A DNA stretch of 64,000 nucleotides from Nocardioides acrostichi. Lineage in GTDB: Bacteria; Actinomycetota; Actinomycetes; Propionibacteriales; Nocardioidaceae. Numbering within the stretch: position 1 is the first letter of the stretch; the number at the start of each line of letters is the position of its first letter. The stretch spans positions 124,001 through 188,000 of the forward strand of contig NZ_JADIVZ010000006.1 of NCBI RefSeq assembly GCF_015319165.1. Reading direction: 5' to 3'. Below, piece by piece: positions 1 through 9,035 of this stretch. A model generated the notes under the pieces. It searched no databases. It was given only the letters and a program-made list of their open reading frames with translations, and was not told the origin of the DNA. The position numbers and the translations under genes are program-made.

Positions 1-94
1 TTCCGAGCAGCAGGCTCAGGACCAGCAGGACCAGGCCCGTGACCCGGGCGGATCCCGCTCCTTTCCGAGAGTGACGCGAGGTCACGAGCGTCAT
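1..94 (-). CDS. N-terminus of an exported protein (partial)
   Basis: Only the first 31 codons lie in the window; the gene runs off the left edge. Read on the minus strand from ATG at 94, it begins MTLVTSRHSRKG and continues into a hydrophobic run (VTGLVLLVLSLLLG), which looks like a signal peptide or signal anchor. It starts 10 bases after the stop of the secreted protein upstream, so the two are probably co-transcribed. The visible part contains no lipobox or domain, so the family cannot be named. Confidence 0.55.
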   Translation of the reverse strand, partial: MTLVTSRHSRKGAGSARVTGLVLLVLSLLLG

Positions 95-104
95 GGTGTG
101 CGCG

Positions 105-881
105 TCACCAGGAGAAGACGTCGACGATGCGCGGCGCGGTGGCGCGTCGGGAGCGCTTCGTGGGCTTGGTCACCTTGAAGGTGACCGGCTTCGCCTGCGA
201 GCCCTTCGTGCGCGGGTCGCCCTCGGAGCCGGTGTAGACGACCCTGGCGGTGTAGGTTCCGGTCTTCTTCAACCGGCCGAAGTTGATCAGCGCCTTGCCG
301 TGCATGCCGGGCTTGAGGGTGACGGTGCGCTTCTTGCCGATGCCCTGGACGATGAGGTCGCCGCCAGGGTTCTGCGCGCCCTTCACCGCGACCTTGAGCT
401 TCGCCTGCTGGCCCTTGACCAGGCTCTTGTCCACCGCGGTCGCGGTGGTCCGGGTCTTCGCCTTCAGTCGCTCGAGCACGATGTCGCCCAGCTTGGTGCG
501 CGTCTTCGCCTTGAGTCGCACGTCCTCGACCACGGCGGTGTCGTAGCCGTCCTTGCTGATGCGCAGGTCGTAGAGGCCCAGCCGGTTCTTGCCGGTGTCG
601 GGATCCTTGATCTCGACGTGGAAGTAGCCGTGCTGTGGGCCGTCGAGGTTCTGGTTGGCGTAGGTGAACGCCGAGCCCCACGTGCGCAGGGTGTAGTCGC
701 TCCAGTCGATGGCCTTCGCCTCGACGAGCACGTCGTCGACCGGGCGACCGAGGTCGTCGACGACGACACCGGAGATGTATGGCGGGGGAACCTTCTCGGC
801 GTGGGCGGGTGCCGGGGCCAGGGCCACCAGGCCGGGGGTCAACGCCAGGGCCAGGCCGGCGAGCAGGGTACGGGGAACCAC
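105..881 (-). CDS. Secreted protein with carboxypeptidase-regulatory-like and Ig-like domains
   Basis: A 258-residue exported protein of unknown role. I chose GTG at 881 because GGAG lies 6 bases upstream and it gives a clean signal peptide: VVPR, a hydrophobic core, and a cut after AHA near residue 28. Residues about 35-120 (ISGVVVDDLGRPVDDVLVEA) look like a carboxypeptidase-regulatory-like beta-sandwich with a GRPV turn. The rest is lysine-rich and beta-strand-like, resembling bacterial Ig-like folds, with the octapeptide RLKAKTRT occurring twice about 16 residues apart. No catalytic residues are seen. The C-terminus DVFSW resembles the end of the M6 peptidase at 9.6-14.2 kb (DSFSW). It probably acts at the cell surface or outside the cell. 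Confidence 0.7.
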   Translation of the reverse strand: MVPRTLLAGLALALTPGLVALAPAPAHAEKVPPPYISGVVVDDLGRPVDDVLVEAKAIDWSDYTLRTWGSAFTYANQNLDGPQHGYFHVEIKDPDTGKNRLGLYDLRISKDGYDTAVVEDVRLKAKTRTKLGDIVLERLKAKTRTTATAVDKSLVKGQQAKLKVAVKGAQNPGGDLIVQGIGKKRTVTLKPGMHGKALINFGRLKKTGTYTARVVYTGSEGDPRTKGSQAKPVTFKVTKPTKRSRRATAPRIVDVFSW

Positions 882-1053
882 GAGATCTCCAGGGTGAGGT
901 CGATGCACGTTCGGGGGGTCGGGACCGGGCCGGCGGGGGACGGCACGGTTCCTCTGACCGACACATCGGCTACCCCGGCCCGTACCTGAAGTGGTCTGGT
1001 CGGGCTCCTTCACGGGGATGTGCCCGAGGTTGCTTCCCGCGTCTCGAGAGAGG

Positions 1054-2061
1054 TCAGCCCCTGGGGCGCTCCAGGAGCAGCCGGCCCTGCGCGCGCTGGG
1101 CACGTACCGGGCCGGGCAGGTCGATCCAGCGCTGGCCGCGCCAGTCGGTGAGCAGCGCGTCGACGGCGAGCACGTGCTCGTGGGTGAGCTCGGACGCCGG
1201 AGCACCCGCGGCCACCGCTGCCCGATGCAGCACGCGGCGGCGTAGGGCGTCGTGGAGGGCGGCGAGGGACTCGACAGCGAGACCGCTCGTCGCGCCGTCC
1301 GCTGCCGCAGCGAGGTCGCGCCAGGCCTGGTCGGCGAGTTCGTCGAGCAACTGCATGTCGGGGCGCAGCTGTGCGGCGGTACGGGCCAGCGCCGCCGCGA
1401 TGCCCGGGCCGAGCTGCTCCTCGAGCACCGGCAGCACGGTGCGCCGCACGCGCACGCGCGCGTAACCGGGATCGTCGTTGTGCGGGTCGTGCCAGGTCTC
1501 GATGCCGAGCACCTGGCAGGCGGTGACGGTGTCGTCGCGCGACACGTCGAGGGTGACGTCGAGGAACGGTCGCCGGTAGACCTCGAACGCCGGACGCATA
1601 CCCGCGACGGAGCGGCCGCCGGACCCTCGGGCCAGACCCAGCAGCACCGTCTCGGCCTGGTCGTCGCGGGTGTGGCCCAGCAGCACCGTGGCGGCCCCGG
1701 TGTGGGCCGCGACCTGCTCGAGCACGGCGTAGCGGGCCTCCCGCGCGGCCGCCTCCGGCCCGAGGCCTCCGGCGTCGACCGTGACGCGAGCGCTGAGGGT
1801 CTCGTCCGCGCCGAGGTCTGCCATCCGCCGCACGACCGCGGCCGTGTGGGCGGCGGAGCCCTCCTGGAGGCCGTGGTCGACGACCGCACCGACGACGCGC
1901 CACCCCGGCACCCGCTTCTCGTGCACGGTGGCGGCCAGCAGGGCCAGGGAGTCGGGTCCACCGGAGCAGGCGACCACCACGGTGGCGCCCGGCTCGACGT
2001 CGGCCAGCGCGCGGCGCACCGCGCGCCGGGTGAGCGCGACGGACGGGTGCGGACCGGTCAC
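1054..2061 (-). CDS. tilS: tRNA(Ile)-lysidine synthetase TilS
   Basis: Modifies the CAU anticodon of tRNA-Ile2 with lysine using ATP, so that the tRNA reads AUA codons; essential in most bacteria. The 335-residue protein has the PP-loop SGGPDS at residues 33-38, followed by VVDHGLQ and LGHTRDDQAET, all typical of the N-type ATP pyrophosphatase domain. The C-terminal half carries RRTVLPVLEEQL, a TilS hallmark. GTG at 2061 overlaps the stop of the zinc protease by four bases (GTGA), so translation is coupled. The usual actinobacterial downstream partners hpt and ftsH are not here; an exported protein follows instead. Confidence 0.93.
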   Translation of the reverse strand: MTGPHPSVALTRRAVRRALADVEPGATVVVACSGGPDSLALLAATVHEKRVPGWRVVGAVVDHGLQEGSAAHTAAVVRRMADLGADETLSARVTVDAGGLGPEAAAREARYAVLEQVAAHTGAATVLLGHTRDDQAETVLLGLARGSGGRSVAGMRPAFEVYRRPFLDVTLDVSRDDTVTACQVLGIETWHDPHNDDPGYARVRVRRTVLPVLEEQLGPGIAAALARTAAQLRPDMQLLDELADQAWRDLAAAADGATSGLAVESLAALHDALRRRVLHRAAVAAGAPASELTHEHVLAVDALLTDWRGQRWIDLPGPVRAQRAQGRLLLERPRG

Positions 2062-3122
2062 AGCACCCGGGCGATCCAGGCGTCGGGATCGGCGAGATCG
2101 GCCTTGCGCGGCAGGTTCGCGGCCTCCGCGAACACGGCGTTGAACTCGGCCATGCCGACCTTGTCGACCACCGCCCGCACGAACGCCGCGCCGTCGCGGT
2201 ACTGCGCCATCTTGGCGTCGAGGCCGAGCAGCCGACGCAGCAGCCGGTCCAGCGCTCCGATGCCCTGGCGACGCTGGTCGAATTTGCGACGGATCGCGGC
2301 GACGCTCGGCACGACCCCGGGCCCCACGTCGTCCATGACGACGTCGGCATGCCCTTCGAGCAGCGACATCATGCCGGTCACCTCGTCCATGATCTCGCGC
2401 TGCTCGGGCGTGGAGAGCAACTCGATGAGGCTGCCGCTGGTGGCCTCGCCGGAGCCGCGCTGGCGCAACGCGCCCAGCACGCGGGCCAGACCGTCGTCGA
2501 GCAGGCTGGAGGAGTCCATGGTGCCGGCCAGCCGCTCGACCAGGGAGAAGAGGTGGTCGCGCATCCACGGCACTGCGGTGAACTGCACGCGGTGGGTCTC
2601 CTCGTGCAGGCACACCCACAGCCGGAAGTCGCCGGGGTCGACGCCGAGCTCGCGCTCGACGTGCACGATGTTGGGCGCCACGAGCAGCAGCCGCCCCATG
2701 GGGTCGTAGAAGGGGTCGAACTGACCCAGCACCTTGCTGCCCAGGAAGCCCAGCAGCGCCCCGACCTCGGAGCCGGTGATGCGGCGTCCGACGGCGAGCG
2801 AGAGACCGGACGGCGGCTTCTTACGGCCGAGCTGTTCGGTCACCGGCGCCAGCACGGCCCGGAACCCGTCGGCGTTGGCCTGCACCCAGCCGGGCCGGTC
2901 GACCACGAGGATCGGCGCAGTGTCCTGGCCGCCGTCGAGCCCGGTGAAGTCGCGTACGAGGTCGGTGGAGCGGTGTGCCCCGGCGCGCAGCTCGGCCACT
3001 GCGGCGTCGGCCTCGCGGCGACTCACCTGGGGACCGTCGCCGGCCAGGCGCGAGCCCAGCCGGACGGCGAGATCCCAGTCGATCATCTCGGGTGCCTCGG
3101 GCGCGTTGGCCGACTCGCTCAT
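2058..3122 (-). CDS. Zinc-dependent metalloprotease of the Zincin_2 family
   Basis: A 354-residue actinobacterial protein of the putative zinc metallopeptidase family (Zincin_2, PF10103; sometimes labelled F420-biosynthesis-associated). The zinc motif HEETH (HExxH) is at residues 173-177 in LWVCLHEETHRVQF. Upstream DPMGRLLLVAPNIVHVEREL is also family-like. There is no signal peptide, so it is cytosolic. ATG at 3122 is preferred over a TTG nine bases upstream. It is translationally coupled to tilS, the usual neighbour of this family in actinobacteria. Its substrate is unknown. The 5' end faces the TfoX-like gene across about 53 bases that must hold both promoters. Confidence 0.85.
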   Translation of the reverse strand: MSESANAPEAPEMIDWDLAVRLGSRLAGDGPQVSRREADAAVAELRAGAHRSTDLVRDFTGLDGGQDTAPILVVDRPGWVQANADGFRAVLAPVTEQLGRKKPPSGLSLAVGRRITGSEVGALLGFLGSKVLGQFDPFYDPMGRLLLVAPNIVHVERELGVDPGDFRLWVCLHEETHRVQFTAVPWMRDHLFSLVERLAGTMDSSSLLDDGLARVLGALRQRGSGEATSGSLIELLSTPEQREIMDEVTGMMSLLEGHADVVMDDVGPGVVPSVAAIRRKFDQRRQGIGALDRLLRRLLGLDAKMAQYRDGAAFVRAVVDKVGMAEFNAVFAEAANLPRKADLADPDAWIARVL

Positions 3123-3175
3123 GCCGCCCAACCTACGGTGCCGCCGTGGGGCGTCGGCTCATCTACCGTGAGGGG

Positions 3176-3514
3176 ATGGCCTACGACGAGACGCTGGCGG
3201 GGCGGGCACGCGAGGTGCTACGCGAGATCGCGGCCGGGCTCGGCGGCGGCGAGGTGGCCGAGAAGAGGATGTTCGGCGGGCTGGCGTTCATGGTCGACGG
3301 GTCGATGGCGCTCACCGTCGGTGCTGACGGACTGCTCGTGCGGCGGCCGGTCGGCGACGACTCGGTGCTCGCCGAGCCGGGCGCCTCCCCCGCGGTGATG
3401 GGTGCCCGCACCATGCGCGGCTGGGTGCGGGTGGAGGCCGCCGTCCTCGCCTCGGACGACGACCTCGAGCGTTGGGTGCGCCGCGGGGTGACCCAGGCCC
3501 TGGCGGCCCGCTGA
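3176..3514 (+). CDS. TfoX N-terminal domain protein
   Basis: A 112-residue protein consisting only of a TfoX N-terminal domain: RMFGGLAFMV followed by a glycine-rich strand and ending in a helix (DDDLERWVRRGVTQAL). In Gammaproteobacteria TfoX (Sxy) regulates competence, but stand-alone N-terminal domains in actinobacteria have no established role. The start ATG at 3176 has GAGGGG just upstream. It is divergent from the zinc protease and convergent with the BNR protein, with a strong hairpin 67 bases past its stop. Confidence 0.8.
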   Translation: MAYDETLAGRAREVLREIAAGLGGGEVAEKRMFGGLAFMVDGSMALTVGADGLLVRRPVGDDSVLAEPGASPAVMGARTMRGWVRVEAAVLASDDDLERWVRRGVTQALAAR

Positions 3515-3545
3515 GCGGCGTCCGCCCCGCCCTTCACCCCACGTT

Positions 3546-3600
3546 TGGTCGAGAACTGCAACGACCCGACCCGATTTTACCGTCGTTTGGGATCAAACGA
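3546..3600. promoter_or_regulatory. Bipartite conserved element, copy 1
   Basis: TTGGTCGAGAACTGCA at 3545-3560 and TTGGGATCAAACG at 3587-3599. The same two blocks, with one mismatch and the same 43-base offset, recur at 37573-37627, while the bases between are unrelated. The right block sits inside a perfect hairpin here but not in copy 2. Function unknown; see the findings. Confidence 0.5.
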
Positions 3601-3602
3601 CG
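3581..3602. terminator. Hairpin between convergent genes
   Basis: A perfect 9-bp stem, CGTCGTTTG and CAAACGACG, around the loop GGAT. It lies between the stops of the TfoX-like gene (3514) and the BNR protein (3635), where a bidirectional terminator is expected. There is no T-run, so intrinsic termination is only probable. It overlaps the right block of the bipartite element. Confidence 0.45.
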
Positions 3603-3634
3603 GCGTCAGCGCACCCGGGTCGCCGCACACACGC

Positions 3635-6600
3635 CTACCGGGCGGCACCCACGGCCACGTCGTCGAGGTGGACGCCGTCCCAGCCGGTGGTGCTGGAGCA
3701 CAACGGGCCGCCGAGGTTGGAGCAGAGCGAGTCGGAGGTGAAAGCGAAGCGCACCTGCACCGGCATGGAGCCGGCCTTGAACGGTACGGCGTACTTCTCC
3801 CAGCCGGGGGTTCCGTCAGCGTCTGCCTCACTCTGGCCGCTGTAGCTGCCGAGGGTCTGCCAAGACGAGCCGCCGTCGGTGGAGACCTCCGCCGACACCT
3901 TGTCGAAGCCGGCCTCGGTGTCGAGCTTCATCCACCACTGGAGCACCGAGTCGCCGGCACTCATCGCGACCGCCGGCGAGACCAGGGTCGTGTCGACGTT
4001 GTCGACGTACCCCAACGGACCGGAGACGTCCCAGCCGGAGCCGGAGGCGTCGTCGGCCGCGCCGGTGCCGCGCCCGGGCGACTCATAGGTCCAGGCCGGG
4101 GTGCCGGAGGCTGTCCAGCCCTGCTCGTCGCCCTCGAAGTCCCACGCCTTCGCGACCGCACCGAGCTCGGTGCTCGGACCCGAGCCGGCGCCGCTGCCCG
4201 TGCCGGGCACGGAGTCGGCCGAGATCTTCTGCTTGAACCGGTAGGTCCACACGTCGCGGCCGAACATCGCGAACACGGCGACGTTGGGGTTGCCGGGCTT
4301 GAGCTGGATGCTGCCGATGGGGGCCTTGGGCAGGCCCGGCATCCGAGCGAAGGCCGGCTTGGCCTGCTTGGTGCCGCGCATGCCGGTGGCGAACGCCCCC
4401 ACGTCGGTGCCCACGAGCAGCTGGCCCTTGCGCACGGTCACCCAGGTGGCCGGGCTGTCGGGCAGGTTGCCGCTGATGTTGCGAAACGTCTTGCCGCCGT
4501 CGGTCGACTTGAAGAGATGACCGGTGCCGACCGCCTTGTTCGCGTCGCCCACCGCACCGGCCGGCAACCACCGGCGGGTGTAGCCGCCGAGGGTCACGTA
4601 GACCTTGTTGGTGCGCTTGGGATCGATGGCCACCGACGTGATGTAGCGGTTCGGCAGGCCCCGGGCGGCCACGACGTGCCAGCCATCGGATGTGCCGGCC
4701 TGGCCCGGCTCGTCTCCGCCGACGTTGGTCGCCAGACCGTTCTGGAACACCATGTCGTCGGTGCTGAGCTTGTTCAGCGTGTCGCACTGGCCGCAGAACG
4801 CCACGTAGGAGGCGTCGCCGCGGGTGTCGACGGCCGACATCGAGTTGTCGGGGTCGGTCGACGACGAGGACGCCGACGCGTCGCCCGGGTGCTCCTTGGT
4901 GCCCAGGTCGAAGACCTTCAGCCAGGTGCTCGTGCTGCCGTCGGCCGAGTCGGCGTCGGTCATGCCCGACTGGGTGCTCGGCCCGAGCAGGGTCTCGACC
5001 ACCTCGCGGCCCGCGGTGAGCAGGTGCTTGGCGTTGGTCGGGTCCATGACGAACGGGTTGGCGAACTTCGACGCCGTCAGGCCCGGGTCGATGGACTCCC
5101 AGTTGGAGCCACCGTCGGTCGACGCCGAGATCGCGGCATTCGTGTACTCCTCGTAGGTGATGTCGGAGTCGTCCGGGTCGACAGCCGCGTAGAAGCCGTC
5201 GCCACCGTAGGTTTCGTACTGCTTACGGGTCGTGCCGTCGATCTTGAGGTTGCCGTTGTCCTGGAGGCCGGCGAAGACCGTGCCGTCCTTGGCCATCGTC
5301 GCGCGGTAGGGCATGAGGGTCGAGAAGCCCGCCTGGTTGCCTCGGCCCCAGTGCGCGTTGTCGAGTTCGCCGTCGGAGTCGTCGGCGAAGTCGTAGCGGT
5401 AGGCGCCACCGTCGTTGCCGACGACGAGCTGGACGCCGCCGGGCACGTTCTTGTCGGGGAACCAGAGGCCGTCTTGCTGGTCCGGGTGCGTCGTGTCGTT
5501 GCTGTCCGTCGGGTCGCGGTCGCCGGGGCAGGCCGGCAGCCCGAGGTTGAGCAGCAGGCAGCTGTCACCACCGAAGTACTTGGCCGCCACCACGAAGTGG
5601 CTGGGACCATTCATCGGAGCGCCGCTCTGCGGCAGGTCGTTGGTCCAGATCTCCTCGAGACCGAACGCGAGCCGGGTCGGGACGCCGTCCGCGGTCGCAC
5701 GCGTCGGGTCGGGCTGGACCCACTCGTTGTACCAGGCCTGGACGCCGGGCTGGTACCCGATCGCGGTGCCGGTGCCGTAGAGCGAGGAGCCGGACGAAGG
5801 GTCGTTCGCGAGCTCGGTACCGCTGGTCATCTGGGTCCAGGTCAGGCCGAAGTCGTCGGAGACGTAGAGGCCGTTGAACACCGTGGTGCCCAGCGGCGAG
5901 GAGGCCCCGCCGGGCACGTCGATGCCGCTGACGCCGCCGTCGTTGAGCAGATTCGCGTCCTGGACCATCGCGTAGAGGTAGTCGTGGTCCTGCTGGCCGC
6001 CCTTGGCCTGGCCGAGCTCGACGCGGCCGATGGCGTCCTGACTGGCGAACCCGGTGACGTCGAGCTTGTCGAAGGTGCCCGGTCTGCCGTTGGCGGAGCG
6101 GTAGATGCCGTTGTTCGGTGACTGCTCCCTGCCGTCGGCGTTCTTGCGCTGGCCGCCGCGCCAGCCGACCGCCGCGACGACGGTGTGCGCCTTGGTGTCG
6201 GTGTTGACGCCGCCGCCGTAGACGACGTTGACGTCGGTGACCACATTGGCCAGCGCACACTCGGGGTGCTTCTTCATGCTCGTGACACCGGCGCAGGGGC
6301 CGGTCGGCAGCTTCACGTTGGTGTAGCTGCGACCCGCGTTGTCGGACCGGAAGAGGCCGAACTGCGTGGCGGCGTAGACGGTCTGCCGGTGCTTGGGGTC
6401 GACGGCCAGCGCGAAGCCGAGCGCACCCGAGGGCAGGCCCTTGCTGCGGCGCCAGTGCTTGCCGAGGTCGCCGGACCAGTACGCCCCCAGGCCGGTGTAG
6501 GCCGACGAGCCGAAGGTGGGCTCTCCGGTGAGCGCGAGCAGGTGACCGCCCTTGGCGCGGGTCCACGCGACGGCACCGGTCACGGTCGTGGGCAGGTTGC

Positions 6601-7345
6601 CGTTCGCGTTGACCCAGGTGTCGCCCAGGTCGTCGGAGCGCCAGATGCCGCCGTTGCCGACCGCCGCGAAGAGACGCTTGGCGCGAGGATCCCAGTCGAA
6701 GGAGTCGATGCGGCCCATGTTGTCGCCGAGTCCGAGACCGTTGACCTGGGGGTAGTCCGGGTCGTCGACGACCAGCGGGCCCTTGCCATAGAGGCTGGCC
6801 CGGCCCACGGCCGCGGGGATCTTGGTGTCGATCGCGGCGGCCTGCCGGACGGCGGCCATGCCGGCGCGGGAGTCGTAGGCACCCAGCGGGGCCAGGCGCG
6901 GCATGCCGCGGGTGTCGGCCATCTTGTTCAGCTCGGTGAGCGACTCGGGGCGCTTGGCGATGACGCAGAGGGTGTCCCAGGTGTCGGGGTCGGTGCCGGC
7001 GAGCATCGGCAGCTCGCGCTGGGCCTCACGGACTAGCTCCGACTGGCCCTCCTCGCCGTGCTCCTCCCCGGATCCCTCGCCGGACTCCTCCCCAGCCTCC
7101 TCGGCGCGCTCGGCCTCGCGCTCGGACTCGGACTCGGTACGCATCTCCGCGCGCACCTCGCGCAGCGCGTCGTCGACGGACTGGTAACCCGGCGCGCACT
7201 CACCGTCGGCGGCGGCGCGGGTCGCCCACTGGCTCTGCTGGAGCACGACGGCGGCCCAGGCACCCCCGATCAGCAACGCAAGACAGACGACGGGAACGAG
7301 GACGCGGGGGTGGATCACCGCGGACGCAACTCTGGACTGGGGCAC
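3635..7345 (-). CDS. Large exported BNR/sialidase-like repeat protein
   Basis: A 1236-residue protein anchored or exported by one hydrophobic segment (about residues 14-36, VLVPVVCLALLIGGAW). A very acidic stretch rich in Glu and Ser follows (about 66-103). The body contains many BNR/Asp-box-type repeats, such as GGIWRSDDLGDTW, GLFRSDNAGRSYTN, LYVSDDFGLTWTQ, STDGGSNW and LFKSTDGGKTFRN, so it should fold as one or two beta-propellers like sialidases or VPS10 proteins. The last ~150 residues form a jelly-roll domain like that in immune-inhibitor-A peptidases. Sialidase catalytic residues cannot be assigned, so enzyme activity is not claimed. GTG at 7345 has GGAG 7 bases upstream. Confidence 0.75.
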   Translation of the reverse strand: MPQSRVASAVIHPRVLVPVVCLALLIGGAWAAVVLQQSQWATRAAADGECAPGYQSVDDALREVRAEMRTESESEREAERAEEAGEESGEGSGEEHGEEGQSELVREAQRELPMLAGTDPDTWDTLCVIAKRPESLTELNKMADTRGMPRLAPLGAYDSRAGMAAVRQAAAIDTKIPAAVGRASLYGKGPLVVDDPDYPQVNGLGLGDNMGRIDSFDWDPRAKRLFAAVGNGGIWRSDDLGDTWVNANGNLPTTVTGAVAWTRAKGGHLLALTGEPTFGSSAYTGLGAYWSGDLGKHWRRSKGLPSGALGFALAVDPKHRQTVYAATQFGLFRSDNAGRSYTNVKLPTGPCAGVTSMKKHPECALANVVTDVNVVYGGGVNTDTKAHTVVAAVGWRGGQRKNADGREQSPNNGIYRSANGRPGTFDKLDVTGFASQDAIGRVELGQAKGGQQDHDYLYAMVQDANLLNDGGVSGIDVPGGASSPLGTTVFNGLYVSDDFGLTWTQMTSGTELANDPSSGSSLYGTGTAIGYQPGVQAWYNEWVQPDPTRATADGVPTRLAFGLEEIWTNDLPQSGAPMNGPSHFVVAAKYFGGDSCLLLNLGLPACPGDRDPTDSNDTTHPDQQDGLWFPDKNVPGGVQLVVGNDGGAYRYDFADDSDGELDNAHWGRGNQAGFSTLMPYRATMAKDGTVFAGLQDNGNLKIDGTTRKQYETYGGDGFYAAVDPDDSDITYEEYTNAAISASTDGGSNWESIDPGLTASKFANPFVMDPTNAKHLLTAGREVVETLLGPSTQSGMTDADSADGSTSTWLKVFDLGTKEHPGDASASSSSTDPDNSMSAVDTRGDASYVAFCGQCDTLNKLSTDDMVFQNGLATNVGGDEPGQAGTSDGWHVVAARGLPNRYITSVAIDPKRTNKVYVTLGGYTRRWLPAGAVGDANKAVGTGHLFKSTDGGKTFRNISGNLPDSPATWVTVRKGQLLVGTDVGAFATGMRGTKQAKPAFARMPGLPKAPIGSIQLKPGNPNVAVFAMFGRDVWTYRFKQKISADSVPGTGSGAGSGPSTELGAVAKAWDFEGDEQGWTASGTPAWTYESPGRGTGAADDASGSGWDVSGPLGYVDNVDTTLVSPAVAMSAGDSVLQWWMKLDTEAGFDKVSAEVSTDGGSSWQTLGSYSGQSEADADGTPGWEKYAVPFKAGSMPVQVRFAFTSDSLCSNLGGPLCSSTTGWDGVHLDDVAVGAAR

Positions 7346-7473
7346 GACCGGACTCCGACCTTCTGATCAGGATGGAGGGGGACGGCCTCCAGGCATGGCA
7401 ACCTGACCCCCAGGCGAGCAGTGCGCGACCCGGCCGGGGTCGCCGTCTTGAGAACGAAGCTTGGTGGACCCAG

Positions 7474-7498
7474 GTCACGCACGGAGTCACTGCGTGAC
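7474..7498. promoter_or_regulatory. Inverted repeat upstream of the 490-residue protein
   Basis: Perfect 8-bp arms GTCACGCA and TGCGTGAC separated by nine bases, in the divergent region between the BNR protein (start 7345) and the gene at 7563. Could be an operator or an mRNA leader hairpin. Confidence 0.35.
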
Positions 7499-7562
7499 CG
7501 ATTCGAGACCTGACCGAGACCCGGGGCCGAGAAGGCGTCCGGAGGACAAGGAGGAGGAGCTG

Positions 7563-9035
7563 GTGCCGCACCTCGCTGACGCGATGTCGGACCCGCTTGA
7601 CCTCGTCTTCCACGAGGTGGCCCGACACCGCGAGACCCTGCTGCTGCGCGACGCGGCCCTCGACCTGGACCGACCGGGCTCGTCGTCCGTACGCCGAGTG
7701 CCGCAGGTAGCGCCGTTCCTCACCGTGCTGGCCGAGCTCGGCGGGTCCGGTGACGAGCGCGACGAGGTGCGGCTGCACGTCTCGAGCGACCACGACCCCG
7801 ACCCGGTGCACCTCGAGGCGCGCTACGACGACGGCGTGTGTCGGATCGTGATCGACGTCGGCGGCCGCGTCAGCGAGCACCGCAGCCGACGCTCCGGCAC
7901 GTCCGGGCCCGCCGACGCGCTGGCGCTGTGCCTCACCGGCACCCAGGTCACCGCGCTCACCCGCAACGGGCCGGGATGGACAGCGCGCGCTCGCATCGAC
8001 CTGCACGACCTCGCGGACGGCGCCAGCAGCGCCGCGGCGACCGTGCGGCGTCCGCGGTGGCTGGCCGGGGTCGAGGTCGGGCACACCGGGTCGGTGCGCC
8101 GTGTGCAGGTCGGCCCGTTCGGTCAACTCGGGCTGCGCGACCTGCGCCTGGTGACCGAGGCTGGCGGCGGCCCGTACCGCGACCCCGCGGATCCCGGCGC
8201 CCGCTGGCTGACCGCCACGAGCGCCGGCCCGGGGTTCTTCGGCACCGCCCACACCTCGGTGTGGCGCCTGGACCCGCACTCCCTCGCCCTCACCCACACC
8301 GCCGACCTGTTCTTCGCCAACCACGGTCAGGTGCGTGGCCACCACGCCAGCCACCTCCTGCACGACCCCGGTGCCGGCGCCGGAGTTGGCGCCGCACCGG
8401 GTCGGTGGCTGGTCGCCACGAGCACCTGGGCCGACTTCGACAAGACCCGGCACCCCCACGTGGGCGTCGACCTCGCGCAGGCCCGCATCGACCTGCGTCG
8501 CGGGCAGCACGTGCTGCCCACCGATCCGCTGCACCTGCCAGCGGCACCACGGTCGGTCGGGTGCTGGGATCCGCACCTGGTGCGCACGCCCGAGGGGTGG
8601 CTGGTCGGCTTCGTCGAGGCCCGTAAGTTCTTCGAGTTCTCCCCCGCCCTCGCCGCCGGGTCCCACCTCGCGACGCTGCGGCGCTTGGGCGGGGCCCCCG
8701 AGCGGACGGCGACCGAGGGCACGACGCTGCTCGCGCCGTCCACGGGCGGAGACGGTGCGGGAGCGGCGTCGGCCTGGCGCATCCTGGCCAGCGACGGACG
8801 CGAAGGCCCCAAGACGCTCCGAGCGCGCTACCCCGTTCTCGGCGTCGGCGACGACGGGGCGCTGGTCGAGCGGGGCACGCTCGACGCGCCCTACCCGACC
8901 AACCTGCCCTGGCCCACGCTCGTGCCGCTCGACGACGGCCGGTGGCTCATGGTCACCTTCGACGGCACCCCCACCGGCGGCCGCGTCACCGGCTACGGCA
9001 CGCACGGCGACGTCGTGATCATGCAAGGCCAGTGA
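7563..9035 (+). CDS. Unrecognised 490-residue protein, possibly a beta-propeller
   Basis: Not recognised with certainty. GTG at 7563 is preferred because AAGGAGG lies eight bases upstream; in-frame starts further up lack this. There is no signal peptide or membrane segment. The second half has the spaced pattern of five-bladed glycosidase-like propellers (WDPHLVRTPEGWLVGFVEA, FGTAHTSVWRLDP, LPWPTLVPLDDGRWLMVTFD), loosely like GH43/GH130-type folds, but I cannot confirm catalytic acids. It is divergent from the exported BNR protein. Its stop codon lies within the first unit of a 12-bp tandem repeat. Confidence 0.65.
   Translation: MPHLADAMSDPLDLVFHEVARHRETLLLRDAALDLDRPGSSSVRRVPQVAPFLTVLAELGGSGDERDEVRLHVSSDHDPDPVHLEARYDDGVCRIVIDVGGRVSEHRSRRSGTSGPADALALCLTGTQVTALTRNGPGWTARARIDLHDLADGASSAAATVRRPRWLAGVEVGHTGSVRRVQVGPFGQLGLRDLRLVTEAGGGPYRDPADPGARWLTATSAGPGFFGTAHTSVWRLDPHSLALTHTADLFFANHGQVRGHHASHLLHDPGAGAGVGAAPGRWLVATSTWADFDKTRHPHVGVDLAQARIDLRRGQHVLPTDPLHLPAAPRSVGCWDPHLVRTPEGWLVGFVEARKFFEFSPALAAGSHLATLRRLGGAPERTATEGTTLLAPSTGGDGAGAASAWRILASDGREGPKTLRARYPVLGVGDDGALVERGTLDAPYPTNLPWPTLVPLDDGRWLMVTFDGTPTGGRVTGYGTHGDVVIMQGQ

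Noticed and set aside
3545..6121. Plus-strand open frame of 858 codons opposite the BNR protein
   Set aside because: It is antisense to a gene with clear BNR repeats and signal segment. Its translation is low-complexity (Val, Gly, Arg, Ala), the usual shadow of GC-rich coding DNA.
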